From an uncultured Methylococcales bacterium (lineage in GTDB: Bacteria; Pseudomonadota; Gammaproteobacteria; Methylococcales; Methylomonadaceae): a stretch of 64,000 nt of DNA. Made by a program: the position numbers and the translations under genes. The notes below the pieces were generated by a model. It worked only from the letters and a program-made list of their open reading frames with translations, had not been told where the DNA came from and searched no databases. The stretch lies in NCBI GenBank assembly GCA_903902705.1, contig CAIUVX010000079.1:1-64000 (forward strand), given 5' to 3'. Every line of letters starts with the position of its first letter. The stretch's first letter is position 1. This document shows, in pieces, positions 38,713 through 47,900 of this stretch.

Positions 38713-39251
38713 AACAATTAGTTATCGGCTTGATAATCCTGCTTAGCGCGGCGTGTAGTCTCACTAACAAGCAACCTGCACGGCATGATTTTGGTTTATA
38801 TACTTTGCCGACAGGGACACAATCACTGGAAAAATCAGAGATTAGCATTGATTCACCCGCATGGCTTGCCAATGAATGTATTCAGTTTCGCTTACTTTAT
38901 TCTGAACCCACACGGCTACGCTGTTACAGTTTAGATCAATGGATCGCGCCACCGTCCGAATTGTTTAAACAACAATTACAAACTAGCATGAACCCCACAA
39001 AACAGCGATTACAGATTCAACTACTCAATTTTGAACAGCAATTCGACAGTCCGAAGCAAGCGCGAGTCGTGCTAGCTATGGTAGTTAATACTTACCAGCC
39101 ACAGAGCGATCGTCTTATCGCAACGCAAATTTTTAAATTAGAACAGACTAGCGCAAGCCCAGACGCGGCAGGAGCTGTGCTAGGATTTACACAATTAACG
39201 CGCCAAGCAACCGATAAAATTCAGCATTGGTTGATAAATTTAGCGAACTAA
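38709..39251 (+). CDS. ABC-type transport auxiliary lipoprotein (PqiC/DUF330-like)
   Basis: Lipobox LSAAC; HDFGLYTLPTG; RLLYSEPTRLRCYSLDQWIAPPSELFKQQL. Confidence 0.88.
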   Translation: MKQLVIGLIILLSAACSLTNKQPARHDFGLYTLPTGTQSLEKSEISIDSPAWLANECIQFRLLYSEPTRLRCYSLDQWIAPPSELFKQQLQTSMNPTKQRLQIQLLNFEQQFDSPKQARVVLAMVVNTYQPQSDRLIATQIFKLEQTSASPDAAGAVLGFTQLTRQATDKIQHWLINLAN

Positions 39252-39344
39252 ATTATTAACTATCGACAACAACTTGGTTTTTGAAATACTACATTGGGTA
39301 TAATTCCCAGTTGACACCTACAATCCCTTATTAATGCACTAGAT

Positions 39345-41231
39345 ATGTCCACATCCAGCACATCTCATTCTAAAAACCATCTCATACAAATGTCCCTAGG
39401 CGCGATAGGCGTAGTCTTTGGTGATATTGGTACTAGCCCGTTATATGCAGTTAAAGAAGTTTTTGGCGATCATTTACAGATTGATAGAATCCATGTATTA
39501 GGGGTGTTATCGCTGATTCTTTGGTCATTATCCTTAGTGGTTGCCATTAAATACGCCACCTTTATTATGCGAGCTAATAATAAAGGCGAAGGCGGAATCA
39601 TGGCACTGATGTCCTTAGCGTTGAACAGCTCCAAAGATTCGCTCAAACTTAAAGGCTTTATTTTGACCATTGGTTTATTTGGTGCAGCCTTATTTTATGG
39701 CGACGGCATTATCACCCCCGCTATTTCGGTATTAAGTGCGGTTGAAGGCTTGCAAATTGTAGCACCTAAATCCAGTCATTATGTGCTGCCCATTACTATT
39801 GCTGTACTGGGTGGCTTATTTGTTTTGCAATCTAAGGGAACAGGAAAAGTAGGCATTTTATTTATGCCGATTATGTGTATTTGGTTTACGGTTCTGGCTG
39901 TTTTGGGGGTTATCAACATCCTTAAAGTACCCGATGTACTCATGGCAGTTAACCCCTATTATGCGGTACATTTATTAATTGAACTTGGCTGGAAAGGTTT
40001 GTTAATTATGGGTTCAGTGGTGTTGGCAATCACAGGCGCGGAAGCGTTATATGCCGATATGGGACATTTTGGTTTAAAGCCGATTCGTTATGCGTGGTTT
40101 GGTTTTGTGTTTCCCGCCCTGTTACTGAATTATTTTGGACAAGGCGCGTTATTACTAGAGCATCCTGAAGCAGTAAAAAATCCATTTTATTTATTAGCTC
40201 CCCATTGGGCAATGTATCCGCTATTAGTATTAGCAACATTTGCCTCAGTAATTGCCTCGCAAGCCGTTATTTCAGGCGCGTTTTCAGTGACAAGGCAAGC
40301 GATACAATTAGGCTATTGTCCGCGCATGAAAATCTTACACACCTCAGGACGAGAAATTGGACAAGTGTATTTGCCGACCGTTAACTGGCTATTGATGGTC
40401 TGCGTATTTGTTGTGGTATTGAGCTTTCAATCCTCATCCGCACTGGCTTCCGCTTACGGTATTGCGGTGACAGGAACGATGATTATCGATACCGTATTAG
40501 CGTTTATAGTCATTCAGAGACTATGGCAATGGAAAAAATCAACCAGTATTTTATTTTTAGCCACCTTTTTAACGGTCGATTTTTTATTTTTATTTGCCAA
40601 CAGTTTAAAAATTCCCACAGGCGGTTGGTTGCCATTAGTAATAGGCACAGTGTTATTTTTAATTATGACAACATGGATTAAAGGTCGGGCTTTACTTGCC
40701 AAGTATGCCGATGAAAATCGGGTATTGTTTGAGGATTTAGAAGAAAAAGTTCTGCATCATCCAGCGGTTGTCACCCAAGGTACGGCGGTTTATTTAGCCA
40801 AAACCCTGCATGGTGTGCCGCAAGTATTTTTGCATAATTTTGAACATAACCATGTGCTGCATGAACAAATCATTGTATTGACCATCGTCACCAAAGATGA
40901 ACCTTATATCGATTATGAACACCGTATCAAAATTCGCAATTTCGGTAAAAATCATAATTTTTACCGCATAAAATTTTATTATGGGTTTCAACAAGACCCT
41001 GATGTAAGACAAGATTTAGCTCTTTGTGCGAAAGCAGGTATTGATTTGGATTTTAATAACACCTCATTTTTTATTGGTAGTGAACAACTTACTTTCAAAA
41101 AAAGAACTCCGTTACCCGAATGGCGTAAATCCTTGTTTTTATTTTTATTTAACAATGCCGCCAGTGCGATAGACTTTTTTAGAATCCCTGTTGAGCGAGT
41201 GATCGAACTTGGTATTCGCATTGATCTTTAA
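39345..41231 (+). CDS. kup: KUP/Trk-D potassium uptake protein
   Basis: SLGAIGVVFGDIGTSPLYAVKEVF; FYGDGIITPAISVLSAVEGL. Confidence 0.96.
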   Translation: MSTSSTSHSKNHLIQMSLGAIGVVFGDIGTSPLYAVKEVFGDHLQIDRIHVLGVLSLILWSLSLVVAIKYATFIMRANNKGEGGIMALMSLALNSSKDSLKLKGFILTIGLFGAALFYGDGIITPAISVLSAVEGLQIVAPKSSHYVLPITIAVLGGLFVLQSKGTGKVGILFMPIMCIWFTVLAVLGVINILKVPDVLMAVNPYYAVHLLIELGWKGLLIMGSVVLAITGAEALYADMGHFGLKPIRYAWFGFVFPALLLNYFGQGALLLEHPEAVKNPFYLLAPHWAMYPLLVLATFASVIASQAVISGAFSVTRQAIQLGYCPRMKILHTSGREIGQVYLPTVNWLLMVCVFVVVLSFQSSSALASAYGIAVTGTMIIDTVLAFIVIQRLWQWKKSTSILFLATFLTVDFLFLFANSLKIPTGGWLPLVIGTVLFLIMTTWIKGRALLAKYADENRVLFEDLEEKVLHHPAVVTQGTAVYLAKTLHGVPQVFLHNFEHNHVLHEQIIVLTIVTKDEPYIDYEHRIKIRNFGKNHNFYRIKFYYGFQQDPDVRQDLALCAKAGIDLDFNNTSFFIGSEQLTFKKRTPLPEWRKSLFLFLFNNAASAIDFFRIPVERVIELGIRIDL

Positions 41232-41249
41232 CTCGTAACATATAATGCT

Positions 41250-41310
41250 ACTGGAGTGCAGGCTTTGCCTGCAAGTGCAAGCAGAGCTTGTATTCTGCCT
41301 TAAGTCCAGC
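41250..41310. repeat. Intergenic compound hairpin repeat (TGCAGGCTTTGCCTGCA core, CTGGA/TCCAG ends)
   Basis: Inverted repeats visible directly. Confidence 0.6.
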
Positions 41311-41601
41311 ATTACATTTTTAGCACTACCAATTTTTTAGCGTCCAATTACCAGATAAAATTTAATATTGTATTCAAACTGGTTTAGCGATACGTTATCA
41401 ATGGCTTAAGAACACATCGAACAACTAATAAAGCAGCGAGTATTGGCAAAAATTTGGACAACGTAAAAATGGAGAATAATCACATCATAATACTCTGAGC
41501 TTTAATTTCGTTTGCCTCCTAATTTTAAAGTCAGGAGTAAGACTAAAGTTTGTCGGGAGTTCTTATGCCAACTCGATAATAACTTTAGTAGAGGACGTGT
41601 T

Positions 41602-42894
41602 ATGCAACAGAATCCTATGACGGTGATAACGGCAATTAAGCCCAATTCGCTGCAAGCGTTAACAGACTATCTGAAGCCAATTGGCAAAGATATAAAGAAA
41701 AATGACGTTATTCAGTTTTCCCATTATCAGCAACTACATTACTGTAGTTTTTTTATTATTCCCAGCAATCATCCGTCAGGCAATCTATCTGCTACGCCTG
41801 CTTTATTGGTTTTTGAAGCCAATATTGACGGAGAAATCAGCACTTTTATCAACGATTTAATTAACGACAATTCGGTATTTATGAATACCGTTTATAGTTA
41901 TTGTCAGGATTATCAAGACAATGCCCACCTAGGCTCTTATTTACTCAGCCATGATTACGGCGCGAATGCCTTTTATGTCGCCCATCCTGGACAAGCTCGC
42001 AATGTCATTTATGAGCAACAACAATTGCGCAAAGACATTGAACAGTATGTTGATGCTAACCGTTCTACGCTGCTGGAACAACCCGAAAAAATACGCGAGA
42101 CTATCGCTAATCATTTTTCTTCTACCAGCAAACCCAAACCACAACCCTTTTTAAACAGCAATGGCGACATGATTTTCAAAGCCATATTAGCTGTGTTGGT
42201 ATTAACCTTATTGGGAGGGCTATTTGGTTTCTTGGGGTCAATAGCGCAAATAATAGCAATCGCTGTGTTAGTGTTGGCTGCTGTCTATGCGATAGTGCTA
42301 CGTTCACATGAATCTAGCGATAAGCAAGACAGTAGACCGTGGGAATCGCCCAATGTCAGTGCCGTTCAAGATGTCGAAGATCGTCAGTTACAAAATCATT
42401 TGACCAGTGTAATTGAAATTAAATCAGGCTGTTTTCGGTTACTGACTCTAAAAATTGTGCTGTTTGGTATCAATCTAGTTGCCAAATTGGTGGCGACTAA
42501 AGGTGATCTTAGCGGTATCGTCACCATTCATTTTGCCCGTTGGGTCATTCTACCCGATAAAAAACGTCTATTGTTTATGAGCAATTATGACGGCAGTTGG
42601 GAAAATTATCTGGGTGAGTTTATCGATCATGCTAGCCAAGGGCTAACAGCCGTATGGACTAACACCCAATTGGGTGAAAATCGCGGCTTTCCAGATACCA
42701 AGTGGCTATTTTTACAAGGAGGTTCACGCGATGAACAACGCTTTAAAGCCTTTGCCCGTAACAGTCAGCTAGCCGAATTGATTTGGTACAGTGCCTATCC
42801 CGATTTATCGGTTAAAAATATTGGCAATAACCGTAGCATACACGAAGGGCTATTCTCTTCTTCCAATCTGGCTGCTTGGCTTAAATGCTTATAA
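41602..42894 (+). CDS. Unknown protein with central TM segments, directly upstream of Dyp peroxidase (ORF track start 41512)
   Basis: FKAILAVLVLTLLGGLFGFLGSIAQIIAIAVLVLAAVYAIVL; flanking soluble domains; 12-nt gap to the Dyp ATG. Confidence 0.7.
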   Translation: MQQNPMTVITAIKPNSLQALTDYLKPIGKDIKKNDVIQFSHYQQLHYCSFFIIPSNHPSGNLSATPALLVFEANIDGEISTFINDLINDNSVFMNTVYSYCQDYQDNAHLGSYLLSHDYGANAFYVAHPGQARNVIYEQQQLRKDIEQYVDANRSTLLEQPEKIRETIANHFSSTSKPKPQPFLNSNGDMIFKAILAVLVLTLLGGLFGFLGSIAQIIAIAVLVLAAVYAIVLRSHESSDKQDSRPWESPNVSAVQDVEDRQLQNHLTSVIEIKSGCFRLLTLKIVLFGINLVAKLVATKGDLSGIVTIHFARWVILPDKKRLLFMSNYDGSWENYLGEFIDHASQGLTAVWTNTQLGENRGFPDTKWLFLQGGSRDEQRFKAFARNSQLAELIWYSAYPDLSVKNIGNNRSIHEGLFSSSNLAAWLKCL

Positions 42895-42906
42895 AGGACA
42901 TTGACC

Positions 42907-44235
42907 ATGACAACCCTCAATTTACAAGACGTACAAGGCATCGTGTTTAGTGGTTATAACAAATACATGAGCTGCTCTAGTTATTATTTACTGCAAATCA
43001 ATGATGCAAAAAAAACCAAAGCGTGGTTAAAAAACCTGCTTGATCAAGGTCAAATCACTCACGGAGAAGATAAAGCCAACGACAGCACAGAAAATCGCTT
43101 GAACTTGGCGATTAGCTATTCAGGTCTGGAAAAACTACAACTCGATGAAGCCAGCTTAAACAGTTTTGAACGCTCATATCGTGAAGGAATGTACTCAGCA
43201 CACCGCTCAACGTTGTTAGGTGATCAAGATGGTGATGCCCCTGAACAATGGCTATGGGGCAATAAAGCCAATAGCGTGGACGTGTTAGTGCTATTATTTT
43301 CTAAGGATGCCAGCATTCATGCTGCCAGTCAGAAACAACACCAAGCCGCTTTTAAAAAGGCAGGGCTTAGCATCGTTTGGCATTTGGACGCTGGTGAAAA
43401 AAGACAAGATGCTGACGGTTTTGCCGTAGAACATTTTGGTTTTGCCGATGGTATTTCTGATCCGATCGTAGAAGGTTTTCCAACTGCTAGTGGCGCAGCA
43501 GCAATAGCAACGGGGGAATTTTTATTAGGTTATCCCAATCAATATGACGGTAAATTAACCCAAATCCCAATCAGTGAACAGTTTGGTACTAACGGGACTT
43601 ACCTAGTATTGCGCCAGTTGAAACAAGATGTTGCCGCGTTTTGGACATTCATGGATGAAGAAGCCGCACGGCAAGGCATTACTGCCGATTATCTCGCCGC
43701 TAAAATGGTTGGACGTTGGCAAAGTGGCGCGTTAGTAGAACCTAATCAAGACACCGATCCTAAAACTGTCAGTAACGATTTTGATTTCAGCAAAGACCCT
43801 GACGGTAAAGGTTGCCCATTCGGCGCACATATTCGTAGAGCCAATCCAAGAGCAGTAGGACTAGGCACTAGCGATGCGGAATCACTGACCGTCGCTAATC
43901 GCCATCGTTTGTTACGCCGTGGTCGTAGTTACGGCAAGGCACTGGAAAATCCCAGAAGCGATGACGGTCAAGAGCGTGGTTTAGTATTCATCTGTTTAAA
44001 CGCCAACATCGAACGACAATTTGAATTTGTGCAACACACTTGGATAAACAACGTCAAATTTGCAGGTTTATATGATGAAGACGATCCGTTAATTGGTCGT
44101 GTCGGCAATTTCACCATCCCAGATGAACCGCTACGCCGCCGCGTATGCGGTTTTCAACAATTCGTCTCTACACAAGGCGGTGGTTATTTCTTTTTGCCTA
44201 GCCTTAGCGCGTTGGGGATATTGGGCAATTCTTAA
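42907..44235 (+). CDS. Dyp-type haem peroxidase
   Basis: GxxDG motif FGFADGISDPIVEG; FGAHIRRANPR proximal histidine region; GGYFFLPSL C-term. Confidence 0.93.
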   Translation: MTTLNLQDVQGIVFSGYNKYMSCSSYYLLQINDAKKTKAWLKNLLDQGQITHGEDKANDSTENRLNLAISYSGLEKLQLDEASLNSFERSYREGMYSAHRSTLLGDQDGDAPEQWLWGNKANSVDVLVLLFSKDASIHAASQKQHQAAFKKAGLSIVWHLDAGEKRQDADGFAVEHFGFADGISDPIVEGFPTASGAAAIATGEFLLGYPNQYDGKLTQIPISEQFGTNGTYLVLRQLKQDVAAFWTFMDEEAARQGITADYLAAKMVGRWQSGALVEPNQDTDPKTVSNDFDFSKDPDGKGCPFGAHIRRANPRAVGLGTSDAESLTVANRHRLLRRGRSYGKALENPRSDDGQERGLVFICLNANIERQFEFVQHTWINNVKFAGLYDEDDPLIGRVGNFTIPDEPLRRRVCGFQQFVSTQGGGYFFLPSLSALGILGNS

Positions 44236-44299
44236 GCGTGTTCCCAAGCTCTTGAGACTGTGAAAGAATTGATTGTTGGAGTCCAAACTATTTCGCTAT

Positions 44300-44385
44300 G
44301 TAGGGTGGGCAAACAGCTCTATCGTTCGCCCACGCTGAATTGACATAAACTGGTGGGCAAGTAAAAAGACACTTGCCCACCCTAC
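44300..44385. repeat. 86-bp element with 13-bp perfect TIRs (GTAGGGTGGGCAA ... TTGCCCACCCTAC)
   Basis: Visible TIRs; internal section related to 31480-31509. Confidence 0.85.
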
Positions 44386-44553
44386 CTAACTTCCTTGGCT
44401 GTTGTCTTGTCCGCACTCACTACTTTATTAGCCTTTGGCTTGTTGGCGATTAGTTCAACTGAAATTGTCCATGCGTTTGGTTTTACGGTCGCGGTAGGTA
44501 TACTAACCGCATTGTTAGGTGCGCCGTTGTTGGGTTTAACACGCAAAAGTTAA
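44386..44553 (+). pseudogene. C-terminal remnant of an MMPL/RND-type exporter
   Basis: Open frame LTSLAVVLSALTTLLAFGLLAISSTEIVHAFGFTVAVGILTALLGAPLLGLTRKS*; no upstream start, abuts the TIR element. Confidence 0.75.
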
Positions 44554-44582
44554 TGCTAAATACTGGGCGTTATGGGGGATGG

Positions 44583-47306
44583 ATGTTTGATAGAAAACAG
44601 TTTCAAGACGAAATTAAGGAACGGTTAAAAGATGTGCCTGAAGATAAGTGTGTAGCGTTTGCGGTACGTTCAGCGATGCGGGTGTTGCCACTGTTAGTAG
44701 CAACTACAAAAGGAGTATTTTTAAGTATGTTTACTGGGAAAAATCAAAATAGGGATGCGTTTTGGTTTTGGGAAACAAAATATAGAAACAAGTATTTACT
44801 GGTAGTATTCAAGGCTTATAGTTGTAGCATTGGATTCGTTTCAACGGGAATATGGGTCACCGACCCCTCCTCCGTTGCCGCTGCCGTCAGAGCTGTTGCC
44901 AGCACCAATGTCAACGCCGACTATGTTGCTCCCCACGTCATCAACGCAGCTAGCCCTAATGCTAACGCCACCGCTAATGCTTTCCTTGCCGCCAATAATG
45001 CCTTTCTTGCCGCCGACTATGATGACTATGGCTTTCTTGCCGCAGATACCGACGATATACAGATAATGCAACAGGGTCTGATAGAGGCAATGCAACAGGA
45101 CTTAGTGATGTTGAAAAAACTATCTATAGAGGAATTATTGTGGCAACCACTGTGGTTAAAGGCAGCCTCCAATAAATGGAAACAGTTATACTACGATTTT
45201 ATACAGGATGCCTTAAGTCTAAATGCTGGTTTTGATGTCTGGTTAGATTGGTATGATGATAGACTGCAAGGCAAGCGGATAGATGTTGAATTACTCAAAC
45301 AATGGAATAACATTCCTGAAGAAATTCAGGCTCAAGGTGCGGCGGAAGTTAATGCCTATCTTAAAAATCTGGTACAAAAAACCGCCGTACAACCGTTAAA
45401 CCGAGTCCGCGCAATTTTCCTCGGTTATGGTGAATCGGGTAAAACCTCATTAATCCGCACGTTACACGGTGAACCTGTCATGGAAGGCAAAGAAACCATG
45501 ACGGTGGGCATAGATATTCGTGAATGGTCTGTACCTGACAGCGATATTAAAGCCCATTTTTGGGATTTTGGTGGACAGGTGATGGCACATGCGACCCATC
45601 AATTCTTTTTACGTTCTTCGTGTTTATATGTGTTGGTGCTGAATGCGCGTAGTGAAATTGGTGGCACAGAACAAGCCGAATATTGGTTAGAGCATGTCAA
45701 AGGTTTTGGTAAAAACGCACCAGTGATGATCGTCGGTAATAAAGCCGATCTAGCCAGCATTAATTTGGATATGAGTTATCTCAAAAGCAAATATGCCAAT
45801 ATCGTTGATTTTTATCCAATTTCTTGTACACAGGCAAGCGCACAATTTAAGGCGAAGTTCGATAGTTTTAAACAGGATTTTTGCCAGCAATTACGCGACG
45901 TTGGCACTAACCAAATGCAGTTCACTAAAGAACAATTTGGCGTGTTGGAAGCGTTGCATCATTATTCGCCTCAATCGGCTTTTTTATCGCACCAAAAATT
46001 TATCGATATTTGCGCTGAACATGGCATTGGCACGGAAGGCGTACAAAACAGAGACTGGCTACTGGATATTTTGGATAAATTAGGCGTGGTGATTTATTTC
46101 CCCCAACTAGCCTGTTTGGACGACTATGTATTAAATCCGCGTTGGTTGACTCATGGCGTTTATACCCTAATGTACAAACAACAGCCACGCTTAACCCTGC
46201 GTGATGCGGTTGCCATTTTGCGTGATAAACCAATTAGTGACGAACAAGGTAACAAACTGGATTATCCAATGGATAAATGCCGCTTTATCATGGATGCGAT
46301 GCAGGAGTTCAAATTATGTTATTCGTTGCCGCATGACCGTAACACGTTAATTATTCCAGAATTATTATCCACCGATCAACCGCGTGATATTCCCTTTGAA
46401 CAATTCAAACGTGGGGCGTTAGCGTTTGAATTTGTGTTTCGTGGCTTTTTACCACGTCATATCATGCCTGAACTAATCGTCAATCATCATGAAGAAATTG
46501 TGAAAGACGTTGTTTGGCAACGTGGCGTATTGTTAAGAAATAAAAGCTATCAATCGCTGGCTTTATTAAAAGTGGATTATCATGAGCGGGTATTATCGAT
46601 TTGGGTAAAAAGCGGCGATGCTAGAGATTATCTCAGCCTGTTAAATAATGAAGTATTGCAAATATTGGGGCGGTTGGAGCTGGATTATAAAGAGTGGATT
46701 GCGTTGCCATTATCAGCCTGTATCAGTGATAAAACGCTAATCAGAAGCGAAGAAAAAGCCCCTTATCGGCAGATTTTGGCTTTCGCTAGAAAAGGAGAGC
46801 AAGTATATATTTCTGAATCGGGTTTAGAATATGATTTAGGAAAAGTTTTAGGTGTTATTTTATCCAAGGATGAGCAAGTAAAAGCAGGGATTATTAATGT
46901 TTATGGTGATTATGTAGGGGATAAAAAAGTGAGTGATATAAAAATAGAAATTGGTGATAACGCCAGAATCAATGGCTCAGTCGTTGCCGCTGAAAAAATC
47001 GAAAATAGTTTTAATAATTTAAAAGAATCCAAAGCGGATGATGCGGTGAAAGCGTTGTTAGAACAGTTATTAACTGAAATCAAAACCTTAAATACCAAAG
47101 TACCCGCCGCACAAGCGCAAGCAGTAGAAAATATGGCAAAACGTGCTGATACCTTGGTGACTGAAAGCAAAAGCGCGACACCCGATAAAGAATGGTATCA
47201 ACTCAGTTTTAAAGGGATTAAAGAAGCGGCTTTAGCCATAGGCGATGCAGCTAAACCCGTGCTGGATATTGCTGAAAAACTCAGTCCGTTATTATTAGGC
47301 TTGTAA
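44583..47306 (+). CDS. Roc-COR (ROCO-family) GTPase with unusual N- and C-terminal extensions (ORF track start 44553)
   Basis: FLGYGESGKTSLIRTL P-loop; HFWDFGGQ; IVGNKADL; COR-like LVGIYFPQ/DDYVLNPRWLTHGVY segment. Confidence 0.9.
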   Translation: MFDRKQFQDEIKERLKDVPEDKCVAFAVRSAMRVLPLLVATTKGVFLSMFTGKNQNRDAFWFWETKYRNKYLLVVFKAYSCSIGFVSTGIWVTDPSSVAAAVRAVASTNVNADYVAPHVINAASPNANATANAFLAANNAFLAADYDDYGFLAADTDDIQIMQQGLIEAMQQDLVMLKKLSIEELLWQPLWLKAASNKWKQLYYDFIQDALSLNAGFDVWLDWYDDRLQGKRIDVELLKQWNNIPEEIQAQGAAEVNAYLKNLVQKTAVQPLNRVRAIFLGYGESGKTSLIRTLHGEPVMEGKETMTVGIDIREWSVPDSDIKAHFWDFGGQVMAHATHQFFLRSSCLYVLVLNARSEIGGTEQAEYWLEHVKGFGKNAPVMIVGNKADLASINLDMSYLKSKYANIVDFYPISCTQASAQFKAKFDSFKQDFCQQLRDVGTNQMQFTKEQFGVLEALHHYSPQSAFLSHQKFIDICAEHGIGTEGVQNRDWLLDILDKLGVVIYFPQLACLDDYVLNPRWLTHGVYTLMYKQQPRLTLRDAVAILRDKPISDEQGNKLDYPMDKCRFIMDAMQEFKLCYSLPHDRNTLIIPELLSTDQPRDIPFEQFKRGALAFEFVFRGFLPRHIMPELIVNHHEEIVKDVVWQRGVLLRNKSYQSLALLKVDYHERVLSIWVKSGDARDYLSLLNNEVLQILGRLELDYKEWIALPLSACISDKTLIRSEEKAPYRQILAFARKGEQVYISESGLEYDLGKVLGVILSKDEQVKAGIINVYGDYVGDKKVSDIKIEIGDNARINGSVVAAEKIENSFNNLKESKADDAVKALLEQLLTEIKTLNTKVPAAQAQAVENMAKRADTLVTESKSATPDKEWYQLSFKGIKEAALAIGDAAKPVLDIAEKLSPLLLGL

Positions 47307-47338
47307 ACTTGCTGTCTGTATTTAATTGAGGAGTGACT

Positions 47339-47473
47339 ATGGATATTGAAACTGTATTTAAATTACTGGCTATTGTACTTTGGCCATTTTTACTCGTGTT
47401 TTTATATTATCTATTTGATAGGAAAGGTTTTAAAAAACAACTGGAAAAGTTTAAAAAAGAAGGTTGGTCTTAA
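47339..47473 (+). CDS. 44-aa single-TM small protein (not in ORF track)
   Basis: GAGGAG SD; MDIETVFKLLAIVLWPFLLVFLYYLFDRKGFKKQLEKFKKEGWS*. Confidence 0.6.
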   Translation: MDIETVFKLLAIVLWPFLLVFLYYLFDRKGFKKQLEKFKKEGWS

Positions 47474-47513
47474 ATGAACCTTTAAACGCATCAAGCGGAT
47501 TTGTCAGTGGTTT

Positions 47514-47560
47514 GTCGGAAACACCTGTTTTCGCTATCGCTCAAACAGGCTTATTCCGAC
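47514..47560. repeat. Palindromic intergenic repeat GTCGGAAACACCTGTTT...AAACAGGCTTATTCCGAC
   Basis: Inverted repeat visible directly. Confidence 0.7.
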
Positions 47561-47669
47561 CTACATGGCTAGCAAAAGAATCGACGGATTGCCCCGAATA
47601 AACACAGCTACATTTTTCATACAGTAAATGGGTTAAAATGCTCCTCATTTTTTTAGCCATTATTTCCTT

Positions 47670-47900
47670 ATGATTAAAGCAACTCTCAATGCACGGCGAT
47701 TATTATGCCCCCTGCCCGTCATTCGTACTCAAAATAAAGTCAAGCAACTGCAAGTTGGTGATCAGTTGGAAGTGATTTGCACCGACCCTGGTGTCATGCA
47801 AGATATTCCAACATGGTGTCGTATTAATGGACATAAAGTGCTGGAAACCATGACTGGCGATCATGAATATATTATTCTCCTTGAAGTAGGCGCGGGTTAA
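47670..47900 (+). CDS. TusA/SirA-like sulfurtransferase
   Basis: ARRLLCPLPVIRTQNKVKQL (CPxP motif). Confidence 0.9.
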   Translation: MIKATLNARRLLCPLPVIRTQNKVKQLQVGDQLEVICTDPGVMQDIPTWCRINGHKVLETMTGDHEYIILLEVGAG

